From: Ilumatobacteraceae bacterium
GTDB lineage: Bacteria > Actinomycetota > Acidimicrobiia > Acidimicrobiales > Ilumatobacteraceae
Assembly (NCBI GenBank): GCA_022843125.1
Contig: JALHOG010000030.1
Location: forward strand, 1-57,060
Direction: 5' to 3'
Length of the DNA stretch: 57,060 nt
Shown here piece by piece: positions 15,556 through 24,912 of this stretch (position 1 is its first letter; every line of letters begins with the position of its first letter). The position numbers and the translations under genes were made by a program. The notes under the pieces were generated by a model that had not been told where the DNA came from, searched no databases, and saw nothing but the letters and a program-made list of their open reading frames with translations.

Positions 15556-17184
15556 TCAGCCGGTGACGTTGAACGAGGTGAAGGCCTGATCGAGCGCCTC
15601 CCAGTCGGCGTCCGACAGGATCTGCACGGCGAGCACCGCCGTGTAGCTGCCGTCGGCCGGCACGGCGGCGAGCACCACCACCTCGGCGCCACCTCCGCAT
15701 CCCGACCAGTAGCCGTACTGACCGGCGAACACACCGTCTTCGTAGGCGGCCAGACCGTTGTCGGTCGAGCACTCCCCGCCAGGCGGGGCGAACGTCGCAA
15801 TGGTGTCGGCGATGTCACCGGCGCCGGGGAACACCGTGTAGAGCAACCCTGGGATCGAGTAGCTCGTGTTGAAGGCCGCCATGTCGGACGATGCGGCGAT
15901 CAGGGGGAGCTCGGAGCCGTCGTCGAGCACGAGCGGTGACGTCGTCACGTCGCTCCACTCGTTGGGCACGTTGATCGTGAGCAGGCCGAGATCGTCGACG
16001 AGGGTCTGGTACCCCGAGTAGCCCACGGTGGCCGTCGACCCGGTGTCGACATCGCCGACCTCTTCGGCGAACGAGAAGGCCGGAGTGATCGGCTCCTCGC
16101 CGTACAGGTCGCCACGGAGGACCTCTTGGGTGTCGAACCGGAGGACTTCGATCTTGATCGGCCGACCCTCGCCGGACGTCCGGATCACATCGCAGTACGT
16201 CTTGAAGGTGCCGTCCGTCCCGATCGGGAGACCGTTGAGTGAGGTGACGATGTCACCTGGCAACACACCGGCACGGTCGACCGGCGAACCGGGAGCGACG
16301 CCGGCAACCCACACCCCGGCGAGGCCCGACTCCGGGTCAGCGACCGCCTGGCCGTTGATCCCGAGTGACTCGAAGTCGCCCTCCTGCAACCGACCCACGA
16401 CCTTCTGCGCGAGTTCGCTCTCGATCGCGAAGAACTGCGACTGATTGGTCTGCGAACCGGTCGCGTAGTTCACGGCAACGACCCGCCCGTCGGCGCCGAC
16501 GAGCGGTCCGCCCGAGTTACCAGGCTGGATGTTCGCATCGTGCTCGATCGTGAAGTCGATCGATGCCCACGGCGTGTCGCCACCGGCCTGCGCCTTGGCG
16601 ACGATCCCGCGAGTGAGCGTGTACTCGGGATCGCCGAGCGGGAAGCCGGCGGCGTACACCTCCTGCCCCACCGTGGGGTCGCCGTCGAACCAAGCGAGCG
16701 TCGGCAGCGGATCATCCGTGTCGATCTGGATGACAGCGAGGTCGTTGCACTCGGAGACACCGACGACCGTTGCGTTGTAGCTGACCGTCGTATCGCCGCC
16801 GAGGAACACCTCGAGCGTCGCGGCACCGGTGACGACGTGGTTGTTGGTGACGGCGAGACCGCTCGGGTCGATGATGAAACCCGACCCACTACCGGCCTGC
16901 GTGGCCATACCGATCTCGGGGTCGCGAATCGTCCCGGTCGCGATGATCTGCACGATCGCCGGCTGGACCTGGTCGAAGCTGGTTGCGACACCAGGGGTCG
17001 CCGGTGCTGTGGTCGCAGGCGGCGAGGTGGTCGCCGCCGGGACGACCGGAGTTGTCGGGGCCGGCGTCGAAGCCGACGGCGGCACGGTCGTGTTGGAGCT
17101 GTTCTCGGATCCACCGCTCGAACCGCACGCTGCCAGAAGCAGCGAGCCAGTCGCGACGATGACCCAGTTTCGTCGTGATGTCAT
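15556..17184 (-). CDS. DegP/HtrA-like serine protease lipoprotein with PDZ domain
   Basis: The 542-residue precursor has a lipobox (LLAAC, Cys20), a Pro/Thr/Ser linker (about 28-68), a trypsin-like domain with catalytic His116 (TNNHVV), Asp148 (NDLAVI) and Ser224 (PGNSGGP), a PDZ domain (about 285-360: GVAPGSPVDRAGVLPGDIV) and a ~160-residue C-terminal domain I do not recognise. It is expected to be anchored outside the membrane and to act in envelope protein quality control. ATG 17184 follows GGAGG by eight bases. It diverges from the sugar-dehydrogenase-like gene. Confidence 0.9.
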   Translation of the reverse strand: MTSRRNWVIVATGSLLLAACGSSGGSENSSNTTVPPSASTPAPTTPVVPAATTSPPATTAPATPGVATSFDQVQPAIVQIIATGTIRDPEIGMATQAGSGSGFIIDPSGLAVTNNHVVTGAATLEVFLGGDTTVSYNATVVGVSECNDLAVIQIDTDDPLPTLAWFDGDPTVGQEVYAAGFPLGDPEYTLTRGIVAKAQAGGDTPWASIDFTIEHDANIQPGNSGGPLVGADGRVVAVNYATGSQTNQSQFFAIESELAQKVVGRLQEGDFESLGINGQAVADPESGLAGVWVAGVAPGSPVDRAGVLPGDIVTSLNGLPIGTDGTFKTYCDVIRTSGEGRPIKIEVLRFDTQEVLRGDLYGEEPITPAFSFAEEVGDVDTGSTATVGYSGYQTLVDDLGLLTINVPNEWSDVTTSPLVLDDGSELPLIAASSDMAAFNTSYSIPGLLYTVFPGAGDIADTIATFAPPGGECSTDNGLAAYEDGVFAGQYGYWSGCGGGAEVVVLAAVPADGSYTAVLAVQILSDADWEALDQAFTSFNVTG

Positions 17185-17353
17185 GAGACGATCCTCCCGA
17201 TCGCGCCACCCCCCTCGCATCGGTGAAAACCACACGCGCCACGCGTTTTCGATCGTTGACCGGTTGCGGTGCTCGTGCCAGCACGAGGCATGGCTCGCAC
17301 GGCGGTCGGCCCGCCGCGCCCTGTGGCAGCTCGCCCGGAGCTACGGTGCGGCC

Positions 17354-19699
17354 ATGACGCTCCGCCGCCGTCTCCTCGCCGTGCTCGCCCTCTCAACGGG
17401 CCTGGTCGGCACCGTGTCGCTCGGGACCTCCGCTCCCGCCGCAGCCGCAACCGTCCCGGCCGGCTTCACCGACAGCGCGGTTCCCGGGGGGAGTTTCAGC
17501 TCGCCCACGACGGTGCAGTGGCTTCCCGGTGACCGGTTGGTGGTGCTCGAGCAGAGCGGTGCGATGCGGGTCAGCCAGGCAGGCGGGCCATGGCGGACAG
17601 CGATCGATCTCAACGTCTGCAGCGGGAGCGAACGCGGTTTGCTCGGCGTCGCGGGCGACCCCGGAATGCTCGCCAACGGCTGGGTCTACGTGTACTACAC
17701 GCGCCCGGCGGGCGGTACCTGCGTCAATCGGGTCAGCCGCTTCACGATGTCGGGCACCGAGATCGTGCCCGGCAGCGAGGTCGTCCTGCTCGACAACATC
17801 GCGTCTACCGGAGGCAACCACAACGGCGGTGACCTCGAGGTGGGCTCCGACGGCTACCTGTACGTCGCCATCGGCGACGCCGGCACCGACCCCAGGGGCA
17901 ACTCGGGTTCCGGAGGCCGCAATGACGCCGCCCAGGATCGTTCGCTGCTGAACGGCAAGATCGTCCGCATCACCCGCGACGGGGCCCCTGCGCCCGGCAA
18001 CCCCTTCACCGGTTCGGGCACGGCGCCGTGCGCCACCGCCGGTACCAGCGCGCCCGCTGCGACCGTGTGCCAGGAGATCTACGCGCTCGGCCTGCGCAAT
18101 CCGTACCGGATCGCTTTCGATCGCAACGGCGGCACCGCCCGCTTCTTCATCAACGACGTGGGCCAGAACACCCGCGAGGAGGTCAACGAGGGGATCGCCG
18201 GCGCCAACTACGGGTGGCCCACCTACGAGGGCGTCTGCCTCCAGGGGAGCAATCCGCCGTGCACCGCGATGGCCGCCGGCTTCACCCCACCGGTCACCGA
18301 CTACAGCCACGCCCGAGGCAGCTACGTCACCGGTGGTGCGTTCGTGCCCGACGGCCTGTGGCCCGCCGCATACGACGGCGGCTATCTGTTCGGCGACGGC
18401 GGCTCCGGCCGGATCTGGCTGCGCAGCGCCAACGGCACCGTCGACTACGACGCCCCGTTCGCCACCGACGCCGGCGGGCTCACCGACCTGACGTTCGGGT
18501 TCGATGCGGCCACCGGCCGCGCCGCGCTGTACTACGTGCGAGCGAGCGGGACCCTGCGGGTGATCACGCCCACCGCGTCGCTCGCGCAACCGGCGACCGA
18601 TGCGATGGTGCTCACGCCGCTGGCGACGCCACAGCGCGCCTACGACACCGGGCAGGGCACCGGCGTCGCGGCGGGCAAGGTGTTCAACGGCGCGACCCGA
18701 CTGATCGACCTCCCGACCCCCGCCGGCGCCCGTGCGGCGCTCGTGAACCTCACGATCGCCGACACCGCCGGGCCGGGTTTCCTGCGCTCCTGGGTGCCCA
18801 GGGGCGCCCGCCCCGGGACGTCGTCGGTCAACGCCGACGGGGCCGCCGCCTTCGTGGCGAACGCGGCCGTCGTCCCGATCGACGCCGACGGACGCTTCGT
18901 GCTCGAAGCGGCAACCACTGCTCGCGTGGTCGTCGACCTGCTCGGCACGTTCTCGGCCAGCGGCCCCACCGCCGCCGGCCGGTTCGTCGCGCTCGACCCC
19001 GAGCGGGTGGTCGACACCCGTCTCGCAGCGAGCGGCACCAACGAGTTCACCCGGACCGGGAGCCGGATCGACATCGCCCCGTTCGGGGCGAACGGCGCAC
19101 CCGCCGACGTCGGTTCGGTGGTGCTCTCGATCGGTGCCATCGCCCCACCGTCGGCGGGCGGGTTCGTCGGCGCCTACCCGGCCGGGACCCCCTACGGGGG
19201 TACGTCGAACGTCAACGTCGTCCCCGGCGACGTCCGCGCCAACACCGTCGTCGTCGCGCTCGGCAGCGACGAGATGGTGAGCCTCGCGACGTTGAACATC
19301 GACCATGTCGTCGTCGACCTCGTCGGCTACTTCACCGACACCGACGCGGCGTCGTCGAGCGCCGGCCGGTTCTCGTTCGTCCCACCGCAGCGACTCGTCG
19401 ACACCCGCACGTCGCTCGGCTTCGGACGTCTGGGCGCGCTCACGCCTGCCGATGTCGCCACCGGCACCAGCGGTTCGGGCGTGCTCCAGAACGTGACCGT
19501 GACGGGAACGTCGGCGGCCGGTTGGCTCGCGACGTACCCGAGCGGGGCGACCACCCCGGGCGTGTCGACGGTGAACTTCACCGCCGCCGGCCAGTCCCGA
19601 GCGGTGCTCGCCTTCACCAAGGTCGCCACCGGGCGGGTCGCCTACGAGGCGTTCGTCCCGACCGACGTCGTCGTCGACATCATCGGCACATTCTCCTGA
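17354..19699 (+). CDS. Secreted glucose/sorbosone dehydrogenase-like protein with three DTR modules
   Basis: The 781-residue precursor has a Sec signal peptide (1-31, ending at PAAAA), a six-bladed GSDH-type propeller (about 35-410: GGNHNGGDLEVGSDGYLYVA, IGDAG, LRNPYRIAFD) and three ~125-residue modules starting near 421, 546 and 676. Each module begins with a PxR-VxDTR-like motif (the first is degenerate, YDT) and ends with VVVDLxGxF. The N-terminal domain suggests PQQ-dependent oxidation of extracellular sugars. The same module type recurs in the GH26-like protein at 46583-48775, so the modules probably serve binding or cell-surface attachment. The start is chosen at the signal peptide; the longer open frame upstream overlaps the divergent protease gene. 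Confidence 0.85.
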   Translation: MTLRRRLLAVLALSTGLVGTVSLGTSAPAAAATVPAGFTDSAVPGGSFSSPTTVQWLPGDRLVVLEQSGAMRVSQAGGPWRTAIDLNVCSGSERGLLGVAGDPGMLANGWVYVYYTRPAGGTCVNRVSRFTMSGTEIVPGSEVVLLDNIASTGGNHNGGDLEVGSDGYLYVAIGDAGTDPRGNSGSGGRNDAAQDRSLLNGKIVRITRDGAPAPGNPFTGSGTAPCATAGTSAPAATVCQEIYALGLRNPYRIAFDRNGGTARFFINDVGQNTREEVNEGIAGANYGWPTYEGVCLQGSNPPCTAMAAGFTPPVTDYSHARGSYVTGGAFVPDGLWPAAYDGGYLFGDGGSGRIWLRSANGTVDYDAPFATDAGGLTDLTFGFDAATGRAALYYVRASGTLRVITPTASLAQPATDAMVLTPLATPQRAYDTGQGTGVAAGKVFNGATRLIDLPTPAGARAALVNLTIADTAGPGFLRSWVPRGARPGTSSVNADGAAAFVANAAVVPIDADGRFVLEAATTARVVVDLLGTFSASGPTAAGRFVALDPERVVDTRLAASGTNEFTRTGSRIDIAPFGANGAPADVGSVVLSIGAIAPPSAGGFVGAYPAGTPYGGTSNVNVVPGDVRANTVVVALGSDEMVSLATLNIDHVVVDLVGYFTDTDAASSSAGRFSFVPPQRLVDTRTSLGFGRLGALTPADVATGTSGSGVLQNVTVTGTSAAGWLATYPSGATTPGVSTVNFTAAGQSRAVLAFTKVATGRVAYEAFVPTDVVVDIIGTFS

Positions 19700-19763
19700 A
19701 CCCGTTCATCCCGGGTCTGGCTGGGCTCCATCGGTGGGTGAACGCACGCCGTAGCCTGGACGC

Positions 19764-21485
19764 GTGACCGTTGTGCGCATCGCGCTGGCCCAGCTCAACC
19801 CGACCGTCGGTGACATCGAGGGCAACCTCACGAAGCTGATCGAGGCGTACGACCGTGCCGACACGGCGGGCTGCGACATCGTCGCGTTCCCCGAGCTGTC
19901 GATCACCGGCTACCCGCCGGAAGACCTGGTGCTCAAGCCTCGATTCGTCGCCGACAACCAGGCGGCGCTGCAACGGTTCGCTGCCCACACGCGCGGCTGC
20001 GCAGCGGTCGTCGGGTTCGTCGACAGCGATCGCGACATCTACAACGCGGCGGCGGTGTGCGTCGACGGGCGCGTCGTCGGCACGTACCGCAAGCGTCTGC
20101 TGCCCAACTACGCCGTCTTCGACGAGGCCCGGACGTTCACGCCCGGCAACGACAGCGACCCGCTCGAGCTCTACGAGATCGCGGGGGCGAAGGTCGGGAT
20201 CTCGGTCTGCGAAGACATCTGGTCGCCGTTCGGCCCGCTCGCCGAGCAGGCCGCCGGCGGAGCAGAGGTGAGCGTCAACATCAACGGCTCTCCGTACCAC
20301 TGGGAGAAGGACGCCGGCCGCGAGCGGATGGTGGCCACCCGCGCCCAGGACGCCCACACCGCGATCGTCTACGTGAACCAGGTCGGCGGTCAGGACGAGC
20401 TCGTGTTCGACGGTGGCTCGTTCGTGGTCGACGCCGATGGCACGCTGCTCGCCCGGTCACCCCAGTTCGTCGAAGACCTCCTGATCGTCGACGTCCCGGT
20501 GACCGCGGTGTACCGGCACCGCCTCCTCGACCCGCGCGGCAAGCGCACCGATGCGGCCCTGCCGGTCGTGCACGTGAGCAGCGCGAGCCGCCGGCCCGAT
20601 GCTTCGCCGATCGAATCGCCTGTCGCACCGCCCCTCGACCGCGATGCCGAGCTCTATCAAGCGCTCGTGCTCGGCACCCGTGACTACTGCCGCAAGAACC
20701 GCTTCACCGACGTCGTGATCGGCCTGTCGGGCGGCATCGACTCGACGATCGTCGCCGTCATCGCCGCCGAGGCGCTCGGGCCCGAGCACGTGCACGGTGT
20801 GTCGATGCCGTCGCGGTACTCGTCCGACCACTCCAAGAGCGACGCGCAACGCCTCGCCGAGAACCTCGGGATCGACTACCGCACGATCTCGATCGAGCCG
20901 GCGTTCCAGGCCTACATCGACATGCTCGCCCCGTCGTTCATCGACCGCGCACCCGGTCTGACCTACGAGAACATCCAGTCACGGTGTCGCGGCCAGGCGC
21001 TGATGGCGCTGTCGAACGAGTTCGGTTGGATGGTCCTGACCACCGGCAACAAGAGCGAGATGGCCGTCGGCTACTTCACGATCTACGGCGACTCGGTCGG
21101 CGGGTACGCGGTCATCAAGGACGTCCTGAAGACCAGGGTGTACGACATCTGCCGCTGGATCAATCGCGAGCGTGGCTACGAGCTGATCCCCGAGGGCGTG
21201 ATCACCAAGCCGCCGTCGGCCGAGCTGCGCCCCGATCAGCGCGACGACCAGTCGCTCCCCCCGTACGAGGTGCTCGACCCGATCCTCGCGCTCTACGTCG
21301 AGCAGGACTGCACGGCGAGCGACATCATCGAGCTCGGCCACGACGCGGAGATGGTTCGACGCGTGACGCGCCTCGTCGACATCGCCGAGTACAAGCGCTC
21401 TCAGTGCCCGCCGGGCGTCCGTGTCAGCATCAAGGCCTTCGGCCGCGACCGCCGCCTCCCCATCACCAACGCCTACCGCGGCTGA
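19764..21485 (+). CDS. nadE: NAD+ synthase, glutamine-hydrolysing
   Basis: The 573-residue enzyme makes NAD+ from deamido-NAD+, ATP and glutamine. The N-terminal nitrilase-type glutaminase has its Glu (FPELSITGYPPEDL), Lys (YRKRLLPNYAVFDE) and Cys (GISVCEDIW). The C-terminal synthetase has the P-loop GLSGGIDST and the TGNKSEMAVGYFT motif. The length fits the shorter glutamine-dependent class. The GTG start at 19764 lies 65 bp after the previous gene. Confidence 0.96.
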   Translation: MTVVRIALAQLNPTVGDIEGNLTKLIEAYDRADTAGCDIVAFPELSITGYPPEDLVLKPRFVADNQAALQRFAAHTRGCAAVVGFVDSDRDIYNAAAVCVDGRVVGTYRKRLLPNYAVFDEARTFTPGNDSDPLELYEIAGAKVGISVCEDIWSPFGPLAEQAAGGAEVSVNINGSPYHWEKDAGRERMVATRAQDAHTAIVYVNQVGGQDELVFDGGSFVVDADGTLLARSPQFVEDLLIVDVPVTAVYRHRLLDPRGKRTDAALPVVHVSSASRRPDASPIESPVAPPLDRDAELYQALVLGTRDYCRKNRFTDVVIGLSGGIDSTIVAVIAAEALGPEHVHGVSMPSRYSSDHSKSDAQRLAENLGIDYRTISIEPAFQAYIDMLAPSFIDRAPGLTYENIQSRCRGQALMALSNEFGWMVLTTGNKSEMAVGYFTIYGDSVGGYAVIKDVLKTRVYDICRWINRERGYELIPEGVITKPPSAELRPDQRDDQSLPPYEVLDPILALYVEQDCTASDIIELGHDAEMVRRVTRLVDIAEYKRSQCPPGVRVSIKAFGRDRRLPITNAYRG

Positions 21486-21515
21486 CCCCTGCCACTACCC
21501 GCGACCTCTTCGACC

Positions 21516-21552
21516 TTGACCCGGGTCACTCTGTAGTGCAGAGTACTCTGCA
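21516..21552 (+). promoter_or_regulatory. Promoter with palindromic operator at the start codon
   Basis: TGCAGAGTACTCTGCA (21537-21552) is a perfect 16-bp palindrome whose last base is the A of the downstream ATG. An upstream ACTCTG (21528-21533) forms a second dyad with CAGAGT (21539-21544). TTGACC at 21516-21521 is a likely -35. A protein bound here would block both the -10 region and initiation. The winged-helix gene two positions downstream is the obvious candidate repressor. Confidence 0.7.
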
Positions 21553-22121
21553 TGAGCGAGGCCACGGTGTTGCAGGAGCGGGTGCGGGCCGACCGGCACG
21601 CGACGTCGTACCCCTTGATCGTGATCGGGGCGGTCGGCTTCCACTACGTGTCGGCACCGTTCAGCGCGCCGGTCAGCGTGGTCTACGGCATCCCACTCGC
21701 ATTCGTGGTGGTCTGGGGCCTGCAGTGGCGCAACGAGCGGCGCACCGGCGTCGGCAGCGGAAACGACGAGGCGCTCCTGGTCGCATTCGGGGTGTTCATG
21801 CTCGCCAGCCTGTTCGCGTCGACGACCTGGCTGACCCTGATGCCGATGCGGTTCGAGGACAACGTGGCCTTCTGGAGCCTGGTGCCGGCTGCAGCAGGTC
21901 TCGCTGCGATCGGGCAGCGTCAGCGCAACCGGGCGCTCGTGGCGTCGGCAGGCGTGATCGTCGTCGGCTGCGCGCTCGGCGAGGTGTTCGGTGACGGATC
22001 GTGGGCGACCGACTGGTGGTACGTGCCGTACCGCGACCTCATCAACCAGCTGGCGTTCCTCGCGGTGACGGTGGGCGGTGTCATCATCTACAGGCGTGAG
22101 CGGGCGATCTCCGAGTCGTGA
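21552..22121 (+). CDS. Small integral membrane protein, unknown function
   Basis: The 189-residue protein has about five to six hydrophobic helices and no motif I recognise. There is no ribosome binding site; the ATG lies at the probable transcription start, so it is likely leaderless. It overlaps the winged-helix regulator gene by GTGA. The pairing of a small membrane protein with a wHTH regulator suggests a self-regulated two-gene unit. Confidence 0.75.
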   Translation: MSEATVLQERVRADRHATSYPLIVIGAVGFHYVSAPFSAPVSVVYGIPLAFVVVWGLQWRNERRTGVGSGNDEALLVAFGVFMLASLFASTTWLTLMPMRFEDNVAFWSLVPAAAGLAAIGQRQRNRALVASAGVIVVGCALGEVFGDGSWATDWWYVPYRDLINQLAFLAVTVGGVIIYRRERAISES

Positions 22122-22429
22122 CCGCCGACCATCCGGCCGACGGGTTCGACGAGACCGTTCATCAGCGCCACCGGCTGGGCGTGATGGTGGTGCTTGCCGA
22201 GGCGAAGCGGGCCGACTTCACCTACCTCAAGCGGGTGCTCGACCTCACCGACGGCAACCTCGGCCGGCACCTCCAGGTGCTCGAGGAGGCCGGGCTCATC
22301 GAGCTCGACAAGGTGTTCGAACAAGGCAAGCCGCGCACATGGGTCACGCTCACCCGGCAGGGCCGCGCCGCGCTCGGCCGCGAGCTCGACACGATGGAGC
22401 GCCTGATCCGCCGCGTCCGCGACCGCTGA
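22118..22429 (+). CDS. Winged-helix (MarR/ArsR-like) transcriptional regulator
   Basis: The 103-residue protein is a single winged helix of the type annotated as 'winged helix DNA-binding domain': HQRHRLGVMVVLAEAKRADF, YLKRVLDLTDGNLGRHLQVL as the recognition helix, then the wing (KPRTWVTLTRQGRAAL). It has no ligand-binding extension. GTG 22118 overlaps the previous stop. It is the likely repressor of its own operon at the palindrome 21537-21552. Confidence 0.85.
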   Translation: MTADHPADGFDETVHQRHRLGVMVVLAEAKRADFTYLKRVLDLTDGNLGRHLQVLEEAGLIELDKVFEQGKPRTWVTLTRQGRAALGRELDTMERLIRRVRDR

Positions 22430-22445
22430 CGTACGGTCCGCGACG

Positions 22446-23357
22446 ATGAGCATGAAGATCGGGGTGCAGCTGCCGGAGGTCGAGTACGAGATCGCGTTCC
22501 CCGATCTCATCGCGATGGCGCGGCAGGCCGAGTCGGTCGGGTTCGACTCGATCTGGCTCGGCGACCACCTGCTCTACGACCTGCCGGTCGGTGGGCGCAC
22601 CGAGTCGCGGGGCCCGTGGGAGGTGTGGACGTCGCTCGCCGCACTCGCCGCGGTCACCGAGCGGGTCGAGCTCGGACCGCTCGTGGCCTCCACCAGCTTC
22701 CACGCACCGGCGATGCTCGCCAAGCTGGCCGCCACCGTCGATGCGATCTCGCAAGGGCGGCTCGTCCTCGGCCTCGGCGCCGGCTGGAACCAGCGCGAGT
22801 ACACGGCATTCGGGTTCCCGTACGACCATCGCGTCAGCCGCTTCGAGGAAGCGTTCACCATCGTCCGCACACTCCTGGCCGACGGCACGATCGACTTCCA
22901 CGGCAGCTTCTACGACGTCGACCACGCGGTACTCCATCCGCGGTCGCCGCGTCCGGGCGGCCCACCCCTGCTGATCGGCTCGATCGGCGCCAGGATGCAG
23001 GCGATCACGTTGCCGCACGTGCACGGGTGGAACGTGTGGTGGAGCGACTACGGCAACACCGCCGACGGGTTCGCTGCCGTCAAGGCGACCGTTGACGAGC
23101 GCCTCGATGCACTCGGTCGAGTCGGCGCGGTCGACGCGACGTGCGCCGTCCATGTCCAGCTGCCGGGCGGCTCCGGTCGCCAGATGGGCGACTATCCCGC
23201 AGACGGTGCGACACCGATCGTCGGATCGGCCGCCGAGATCGCCGAGCAGTTGCGGGCGTTCGACGCCGCCGGCGCCGCGCACATCCAGCTCGTCGTCGAT
23301 CCGATCGTGCCGGCGAGCATCGACCAGCTCGGCGAGGTGATCGAGCTCGTCCGCTGA
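22446..23357 (+). CDS. LLM-class (F420-type) oxidoreductase
   Basis: The 303-residue protein is a luciferase-like TIM barrel (IGVQLPEVEYEIAFPDLI, GFDSIWLGDHL, RLVLGLGAGWNQREYTAFGF, GGPPLLIGSIG). Such enzymes in actinobacteria commonly use coenzyme F420, or else FMN. The substrate is unknown. It starts 16 bp after the regulator gene, so it may be co-transcribed with the 21552 operon. It converges with the baeRF-like gene 16 bp away. Confidence 0.87.
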   Translation: MSMKIGVQLPEVEYEIAFPDLIAMARQAESVGFDSIWLGDHLLYDLPVGGRTESRGPWEVWTSLAALAAVTERVELGPLVASTSFHAPAMLAKLAATVDAISQGRLVLGLGAGWNQREYTAFGFPYDHRVSRFEEAFTIVRTLLADGTIDFHGSFYDVDHAVLHPRSPRPGGPPLLIGSIGARMQAITLPHVHGWNVWWSDYGNTADGFAAVKATVDERLDALGRVGAVDATCAVHVQLPGGSGRQMGDYPADGATPIVGSAAEIAEQLRAFDAAGAAHIQLVVDPIVPASIDQLGEVIELVR

Positions 23358-23373
23358 ACCGGGTCCACTCGGT

Positions 23374-24390
23374 TCAGTAGCGGAGCACCGCAGCCACGCG
23401 TTCGTGGTCGGCGAGGGTCTCGCTCGGGACGATCACCGCTTCCCCACCACGGAGCAGCACCGCCTCGATCAGCTCGTCGACGGCATCGTCGATCACGCCC
23501 GGGGCGAGCGCATCGGACGTGGGCACGAGCCGCCCGGCATCGAGTCGCGCCGGAACGTCGTACCCCTCTTCGACCACGAGCAGCTGCACACGGCCGTCGT
23601 GAGCCAACGACCACACCTCGTCGATGCCGCCTGCGAAGCGCCGGGCGCCCCGAGCATCCTCGAGTCGCTGCATCGCCCGCTTGCCGTCCTGACGCATCCA
23701 GTCGACGACCAGCGGCCAGACGAGACGGTGCAGATCGGCCCATCCTGTGCGGTCGTGACCACCGGTGATCGTCGCGACCGGCGTGCACTGGATCGACCGC
23801 TGAACGTCGCGCACGGTTCGCGCCACACCCGCCAGGACCGTCGCGACGTCATGCCCGAGGCACTCTGCGTCGATCGCCTCCGTCATGCTGCGCTGCCAGG
23901 TCGTCGGGCTGTCCGACTCATCGCGTACGAGCGGCCATTGATCGTCGCGGAGCTCGGCCAGCCGGTTGCGATCACCGATGAGGACTCTCGCCTTGCGATC
24001 GCTGACCGTGATCACCCGGAACACAGCTGTGCGGTTGACGTCGGCGACCATGTCTCGCGTCGCGAACGTGTCGTCGACGACCACCCTGCTGCGCACCTCG
24101 CGCCCGAGCCGGACGACCGCTCTGTACTCCGGCGACGCGCAGAGTGCGACCGCGCGGGATGCGGGCTGCATCGCCGCCTCCAACAAGACGGACCGGAGCG
24201 CAGCCACGACCATGCTGCGCTCCGCCGCTTCGACGTCGTCCGCAAGGCGACGTTCCGCATCGGCGATGAGCGAGTCGAGCCGCCGCACGTCGTCGTCGCG
24301 CATCGGATCGGCCGGTGCGGTGTTCATCAAGATGGTGACGCTCGGGTACGCGGTCAGTCGTTGCAGTTCGGCGAGCAGGGCGTGATTCAT
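23374..24390 (-). CDS. baeRF-like protein (archaeo-eukaryotic release factor fold)
   Basis: The 338-residue protein has the layout of bacterial eRF1-like (baeRF) proteins: an N-terminal segment (NHALLAELQRLTAYPSVTIL), a middle region with DTFATRDMVADVNRTAVFRV followed by SDRKARVLIG, and a C-terminal L7Ae-like domain ending in a loop rich in VIVPSE. These proteins are thought to act on ribosomes or in conflict systems, but their function is poorly known. ATG 24390 follows GGAGG by six bases. The assignment is from memory of the family pattern and is moderate. Confidence 0.6.
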   Translation of the reverse strand: MNHALLAELQRLTAYPSVTILMNTAPADPMRDDDVRRLDSLIADAERRLADDVEAAERSMVVAALRSVLLEAAMQPASRAVALCASPEYRAVVRLGREVRSRVVVDDTFATRDMVADVNRTAVFRVITVSDRKARVLIGDRNRLAELRDDQWPLVRDESDSPTTWQRSMTEAIDAECLGHDVATVLAGVARTVRDVQRSIQCTPVATITGGHDRTGWADLHRLVWPLVVDWMRQDGKRAMQRLEDARGARRFAGGIDEVWSLAHDGRVQLLVVEEGYDVPARLDAGRLVPTSDALAPGVIDDAVDELIEAVLLRGGEAVIVPSETLADHERVAAVLRY

Positions 24391-24912
24391 CGAGGACCTC
24401 CGGGAAGACATGCCGCACGTCCGGCGCGGCGAGGCGGGTCGCCGATGGGCTCGATGCGCGGCACACCGGTGCAGTCGATGACCGAACGATGCAACGGGTG
24501 ACCTCCGATCTCGCGCCAGCGGGACTCGAAGGTCTCTCCACGGATCGTCGTGTCCGACCGCATCGGGTCGGCACGACGATGCTTCCCACCGGATCGGCGA
24601 CGGGCCGATCGTGCTGACGACGGGATGCTCGGCGCTCGGCGCCTCGGGATACTCCCCTTCGGAGCCCAACGTACCGACCTGCCTCCGGCAACACCATCAG
24701 TTGATGGAGAAATCGTGAAAAAGATTGCGCGTATGTGATGCGGAGAGAACGGCCGATAACCTCTCGTCAACTGAAGGGGAGTACCCCTCGAGGTCCGTCG
24801 TCAAGACGTTGCCAAGGTTCTCCGGATCCGAAGCAGCCGGCGGGGCCAGCCCAGCCAGGGCGGGAAGACCTTCAGCGAACGACATCATCCGTTTGCTGAA
24901 AGGACCCGCAGC
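24391..24912. other. 522-bp divergent non-coding region
   Basis: No gene is visible. The right half is AT-richer than its surroundings (around 24690-24730) and contains CCATCA-GT-TGATGG (24697-24710) and a small stem AGGGG-AGTA-CCCCT (about 24774-24787). It probably holds the promoters of the baeRF-like gene and of the zinc-ribbon/htpX pair, with a long leader for the latter. Confidence 0.45.

Noticed and set aside
18028..19767. 579-codon plus-strand frame inside the sugar dehydrogenase gene
   Set aside because: Arg/His-rich shadow of the DTR modules; no motif and no start signal.
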